Below, piece by piece: positions 60,490 to 64,000 of a DNA stretch of 64,000 nt (positions are counted from its first letter, which is position 1; each line of letters opens with the position of its first letter). Under the pieces are notes generated by a model. That model searched no databases and was not told the origin of the DNA. It saw nothing but the letters and a program-made list of their open reading frames with translations. The stretch is from CAYYWP01 sp050176585 (GTDB lineage: Bacteria; Desulfobacterota; Binatia; HRBIN30; CADEER01), in assembly GCA_050176585.1 (NCBI GenBank), contig JBFXHX010000006.1:1-64000 (forward strand), in the 5' to 3' direction. Position numbers and translations under genes: made by a program.

Positions 60490-61863
60490 TCAGAGCTCGT
60501 CGATCTCGGCGGGATAGCTCACCTCTTCCTCGGCGCGGTTGTCGAAGCGCGTGTACTCCGCGAAAAAGGTGAGCGGTACCGTGCCGGTCGGGCCGTTGCG
60601 TTGCTTCGCTACGATGACCTCGGCTTCGCGTTCGTCTGCATTCTTCGCGTCGTACACCGCGGGCCGGTACAGGAACATGATCACGTCGGCGTCCTGCTCG
60701 ATGGCACCCGACTCGCGCAGGTCCGCCATGAGCGGCCGCTTGTCCGCGCGCGACTCCACTGCGCGGTTCAGCTGCGACAACGCCACCACCGGCACCCCGA
60801 GTTCCTTGGCGAGCGCTTTCAGCGAACGCGAGATGCTCGAGATCTCCTGCTCGCGGCTGTCGCTCGCGGTACCGCGCATGAGCTGAAGATAGTCGACGAC
60901 GATCAGGCCGAGATTCGCGTCGCGCTCCCGCTTCAGGCGCCGCGCCTTGGCGCGCAGCTCGAGCACGCTGAGCGCCGGCGTATCGTCGATGTAGATGGGC
61001 ACCTCCGACAGGCGCTCGGCGGCGATGGCGAGCTTGGGGTAGTCGCGCTGCGCCGCGAACCCGGCGCGCACCTTCGACTGATCCACGCGCGCCTCCGAGC
61101 ACAGCATGCGGAGCACCAGCTGCTCCTTCGACATCTCGAGCGAGAAGACCGCCACGCCGGTCTTGGCTTCGAGCGCGGCGTATTGCGCCATGTTGAGCGC
61201 GAAGGCCGTTTTGCCCATGCTCGGGCGGCCGGCGACGATGATCAAATCGCCGGGCTGCAGGCCGGCGGTTTTCTTGTCGAGGTCGACGAACCCTGACGGC
61301 ACACCGGTGACCAGCTCGCGGCGTTCATACAGCTGCTCGACCGCTTTCATGGACTCGACCACGATGTCGCGCACGCGGAAGAACGACGGGCGCGCCTTGC
61401 GCTCGCTCAGTCGAAAGATGAGGTGCTCGGCTTCATCGAGGAACTGCTCGACGTCCGTCGGGGTCTCGTAGCCGCGCAGCGCGATCTCATTGCTGGTTGA
61501 GATCAGCGACCGCAGGATCGCCTTGTCTTTCACGATCTTGGCGTAGTACGGGACGTTCGCTGCCGTCGGCACCCGTTCGACGATCTCGGCCAGGTACGAA
61601 GCTCCCCCGATCTCCTGCAGCTCGTTGCGCGAGCGCAGCGCATCCGCCAGCGTGACCAGGTCCACGGGCTCGTGCCGCTCGCTGAGCGCCAGGACGGCGC
61701 GCATGATCTTGCGGTGCGCCTCGCGGTAGAAGTCTTCCGGCACGATCAGCTCGATTGCTCGATCGAGCGCGGCGTTGTCGAGCAGCACGCCGCCGATGAC
61801 CGACTCCTCGGCCTCGATGCTGTGCGGAGGCACACGGCGCGGGCTGTCGTCGGCGGGTGTCAT
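60490..61863 (-). CDS. dnaB: Replicative DNA helicase
   Basis: The 457-residue hexameric helicase unwinds DNA at the fork. N-terminal DnaB domain begins SIEAEESVIGGVLLDN (about 15-115); the linker leads to a RecA-like motor with Walker A VAGRPSMGKTAFALNMA (near residue 205), Walker B LGLIVVDYLQLMRG (near 315) and the Arg-finger region VALSQLNRAVESRADKRP, DLRESGAIEQDADVIMFLYR. Length is normal and no intein is present. ATG 61863 is preferred; upstream in-frame sequence lies in the promoter. It is convergent with thiE and divergent from the D-Ala-D-Ala carboxypeptidase. Confidence 0.97.
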   Translation of the reverse strand: MTPADDSPRRVPPHSIEAEESVIGGVLLDNAALDRAIELIVPEDFYREAHRKIMRAVLALSERHEPVDLVTLADALRSRNELQEIGGASYLAEIVERVPTAANVPYYAKIVKDKAILRSLISTSNEIALRGYETPTDVEQFLDEAEHLIFRLSERKARPSFFRVRDIVVESMKAVEQLYERRELVTGVPSGFVDLDKKTAGLQPGDLIIVAGRPSMGKTAFALNMAQYAALEAKTGVAVFSLEMSKEQLVLRMLCSEARVDQSKVRAGFAAQRDYPKLAIAAERLSEVPIYIDDTPALSVLELRAKARRLKRERDANLGLIVVDYLQLMRGTASDSREQEISSISRSLKALAKELGVPVVALSQLNRAVESRADKRPLMADLRESGAIEQDADVIMFLYRPAVYDAKNADEREAEVIVAKQRNGPTGTVPLTFFAEYTRFDNRAEEEVSYPAEIDEL

Positions 61864-61874
61864 GCGGAAGAGGC

Positions 61875-61903
61875 TACATACTGCCCGCGCTTTGGCCCGA
61901 CAA
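61875..61903 (-). promoter_or_regulatory. Candidate dnaB promoter, nearly leaderless
   Basis: On the minus strand TTGTCG (61898-61903), a 17-base spacer and TATGTA (61875-61880) would place the start about 5 bases ahead of ATG 61863. The rest of the divergent spacer 61904-62002 shows no other motif. Confidence 0.3.
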
Positions 61904-62002
61904 GATCGCCCCGGCCGGGCGCCGCTGCCCAATCGCAAGCGCAGGTCCGGGCCGCTATTTGACGGTTGAATTGCGCCCCATTTTCGGCCACAAGGCTCGA
62001 GG

Positions 62003-63316
62003 ATGGGGGTGGACGTGGCGAGCGCAAGGCGAATCTGGGGATGGTTGGTAATCGCCCTGCTCGCCGCACCGGTCATGGTGGCGGCCGAAGACCCGCGCGA
62101 GCTCTTTCGGCTCACCGCGCGCGCCGCGATGGTAATCGACGCGAAGACCGGCGAAGTGCACTACGCGCGCAACCCCTCCCTGCAACTGCCCCCGGCCAGC
62201 ACCACGAAGGTCCTCACAGCATTGATCGCGTTACGCGAGACCTCGCCAGACGAGCTCATGCGGGTGAGCAAGTTCGCCAGCAGCATGCCGGCGTCGAAGG
62301 CGTATCTGCGGGCCGGCTCCATCCTCACGAGCCGCGATCTCCTGTACGCGTTGATGCTGCGCTCGGCCAACGATGCGAGCGTGGTCATCGCCGAGCACAT
62401 CGGCGGGTCGGTGGCGGGCTTCGCGCGGCGCATGAACGAGACGGCGAGGGCGATCGGCGCCGACGAATCCAATTTCGTCACGCCGAATGGGTTACCGGCC
62501 TCCGGCCACTATGCCACGGTGCGCGACCTGACGACCCTGATGCGCGCAGCCCTGGCGACGCCGGGCATGCGCGACCTGCTGTCCACGCCCAGCATCGTAA
62601 TCGAACCCGCCAGTGGTCCCGGGCGGCGCATCGCGCTGCGATCGACGAACCGGATGCTGTGGCGCGACGATTTGCACATCATCGGGAAGACCGGCTGGAC
62701 GCGCGCCGCGAAGCGCTGCTTCGTGGGCGCCGCTTCGGCGGACGGTCGCGAAGTCATCCTCGCCGTGCTGGGATCGCAGGATCTGTGGAGTGACGTCGAG
62801 CTCCTGGCGCACTACGGCCTCGGCCAGGTGGTACCGGGCTACCGAGAGCAGCGCGAGCTCCAGATCGCCACCGCCCCGCCAAAAGACCCGCCAGCGCCGA
62901 AGGCGGTGTCCAATCGCGCCGGGCGGCGGGCGGGCGGGCGCGCGCCGACGGTCGCCGTCGCGCCCAACGCACAAGCGGAACGGCGTCAGCGCGTCGCGGC
63001 CGCGAGCGCGCGCGCGCTGCGCAGTCGCGGCTCGTCGAGCGGCACGCGTGCGGGCAACCCCGGCCAGCAAGCGGCAGTGCGGAAGAAAGGCGCGTTGGTC
63101 TACCACGTACACCTCGGTACGTTCCCGAGCCGGGCGCGCGCTGAACAGGTCCAACGCGCCGCCGCCAAGCGCGGCTATCGCCCGCGCGTGGTGCGCGTCG
63201 GCCGCACCTACCGCGTCACCATCGCGGATTTTCGCTCGCGCGCAGAGGCCGCCCGCGCCGTACGCTCGCTCTCCGGGCGTCTGCCCGTCGCCCCGGCGAT
63301 CATCGCCAGCCGCTGA
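62003..63316 (+). CDS. D-alanyl-D-alanine carboxypeptidase (S11) with SPOR domain
   Basis: The 437-residue protein has a signal peptide (about 1-28), an S11 penicillin-binding domain (about 35-285) with the three active-site motifs STTK (in PPASTTKVLTAL, near residue 65), SAN (RSANDASVVIAEH, near 120) and KTG (IGKTGWTRAAK, near 228), a Pro/Ala/Arg-rich linker, and a C-terminal SPOR domain (about 365-435) that binds denuded glycan at the septum. It trims stem peptides of peptidoglycan, probably at division sites. Fusion of S11 with SPOR is known in deltaproteobacteria. It lacks the usual PBP5 membrane-anchoring helix at the C-terminus. Confidence 0.93.
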   Translation: MGVDVASARRIWGWLVIALLAAPVMVAAEDPRELFRLTARAAMVIDAKTGEVHYARNPSLQLPPASTTKVLTALIALRETSPDELMRVSKFASSMPASKAYLRAGSILTSRDLLYALMLRSANDASVVIAEHIGGSVAGFARRMNETARAIGADESNFVTPNGLPASGHYATVRDLTTLMRAALATPGMRDLLSTPSIVIEPASGPGRRIALRSTNRMLWRDDLHIIGKTGWTRAAKRCFVGAASADGREVILAVLGSQDLWSDVELLAHYGLGQVVPGYREQRELQIATAPPKDPPAPKAVSNRAGRRAGGRAPTVAVAPNAQAERRQRVAAASARALRSRGSSSGTRAGNPGQQAAVRKKGALVYHVHLGTFPSRARAEQVQRAAAKRGYRPRVVRVGRTYRVTIADFRSRAEAARAVRSLSGRLPVAPAIIASR

Positions 63317-63345
63317 CGCGCGCACCGCGCCGGCGCACCCGTGGA

Positions 63346-64000
63346 TCAGACCGCGTAAGCGTCGCGCACTTTGCGCAGCAGCGCGATGTTATCGGTGTGC
63401 CCGGTCATACGCGCGCTGATGCGCCCGCGCAGCGGGCGTCCGAGCAAGTAGAAGTCCCCCATAATGTCGAGGATCTTGTGGCGCGCGAGCTCGTCACTGA
63501 ACCGCAGCTGGGTGTTCACGATCTTCTGGTCGTCGATGAGGATGCAGTTGTCGAGCCGGCCGCCGCTCGCAAGGCCCATCGTGGCCATCGCCTGGATGTC
63601 GCGCACGAAGCCGAACGTGCGTGCGGGAGCGATTGCCGCTTTGTAGGATTCCCCATCCCGGTGCACGTAGGTGTGCTGCTGGCGGCCGATCGGCGGCGGG
63701 TACATCAGCGTATACGAAATGCTGAACTCGTCCGCGGGCTCGATCGTGATGCCCTCTTGGTCCGGCCCCTCGCCGCCGACGCTCAGCGGCTCCGCAATGA
63801 CGATCTCGTCCACCGCACCGTCCTGCTCCTCGATGCCGGCCTGTTCCACCAGCTGACAGAAGGCGCGGCCCGATCCATCCATCGCAGGCACCTCGCTCTG
63901 CACCTTGATGAGCGCATTGGTGATGCCGTACGCGTGCAGCGTCGCGAGCAGGTGCTCGACCGTGCACACCGTCATGCCGCCGCGGTGCAGCGTGGTGGCG
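63346..64000 (-). CDS. lpxC: UDP-3-O-acyl-N-acetylglucosamine deacetylase (5' end outside window)
   Basis: The visible 217 residues are the greater part of LpxC, the committed zinc enzyme of lipid A synthesis. It shows ATTLHRGGMTVCTVEHLLATL (zinc His in TVEH), DGSGRAFCQL, ARTFGFVRDIQAM, the second zinc set in DELARHKILDIMGDFYLLGRP (His and Asp) and the catalytic His in RMTGHTDNIALL near the end. The frame continues without a start codon to the right edge, so about 70 N-terminal residues lie outside. Its presence shows that the organism makes LPS. Confidence 0.95.
   Translation of the reverse strand, partial: ATTLHRGGMTVCTVEHLLATLHAYGITNALIKVQSEVPAMDGSGRAFCQLVEQAGIEEQDGAVDEIVIAEPLSVGGEGPDQEGITIEPADEFSISYTLMYPPPIGRQQHTYVHRDGESYKAAIAPARTFGFVRDIQAMATMGLASGGRLDNCILIDDQKIVNTQLRFSDELARHKILDIMGDFYLLGRPLRGRISARMTGHTDNIALLRKVRDAYAV

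Overview
The window is GC-rich chromosomal DNA (about two thirds G+C by eye) from a diderm bacterium with deltaproteobacterial-type gene content. Pointers are LpxC and LolA (LPS and outer membrane), NtrB/NtrC-type sigma-54 regulation with GlnA/GlnB, a PrkA-YeaH-SpoVR operon, a ZTP riboswitch, and several secreted proteins with long Thr/Pro-rich linkers and dockerin-like EF-hands. That last style is common in uncultured Desulfobacterota, Myxococcota and Binatota genomes. The sequence alone does not fix the lineage. No rRNA, insertion sequence, prophage, integrase or CRISPR array was seen; one tRNA (Pro, CGG) is present.

Layout. 1-4467 (minus): a very large secreted multidomain protein running off the left edge. 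4901-6795: glnA and glnB with a terminator and a strong spacer hairpin. 7060-14128: an SH3-anchor protein, tRNA-Pro, rpe, rsmB, fmt, def and priA, all on the minus strand. 14112-18125: a CbbQ/NorQ-type MoxR ATPase and a CbbO/NorD-type VWA protein. 18178-19969: a zinc-ribbon TPR membrane protein divergent from a lipoprotein. 19996-24119: two tandem secreted zinc metalloproteases; the second carries dockerin-like and cohesin-like modules. 24150-27855 (minus): YjbQ, SDR, an S24 peptidase without an HTH, a small membrane protein and an ArgA-like acetyltransferase. 28145-30732: gamma-glutamyltransferase and a flippase-like membrane protein. 30787-34861 (minus): an aminotransferase, serA and purA, preceded by a promoter and a ZTP riboswitch. 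35051-39303 (minus): folE, an aminoglycoside-phosphotransferase-like kinase, isocitrate dehydrogenase, queE and a DksA-type regulator. 39509-49070: a hypothetical protein, yajQ, lolA, ftsK and RNase J, then ssb, an M16 peptidase, pyrE, an isochorismatase-family protein and a DUF4124 protein. 49071-50264: a gene-poor, lower-GC gap. 50265-55243: prkA, yeaH-like, spoVR-like and a frameshifted fmdB-like gene. 55301-64000: ispF, moeA, an NtrB/NtrC-type two-component pair with thiE, dnaB, a D-Ala-D-Ala carboxypeptidase with a SPOR domain, and lpxC running off the right edge.

How the genes fit together. Most of the window is housekeeping: nitrogen assimilation, translation initiation and maturation, replication restart, one-carbon and purine metabolism, isoprenoid and cofactor synthesis, and cell envelope. 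The clearest regulatory logic is the ZTP riboswitch in front of the aminotransferase-serA-purA operon, which would tie the purine/folate alarmone ZTP to serine supply (the one-carbon source) and AMP synthesis. The most unusual coding content is the secreted set (1-4467 and 19996-24119), the S24 peptidase lacking a DNA-binding domain, and the CbbQO/NorQD-like pair without rubisco or nitric oxide reductase in view.
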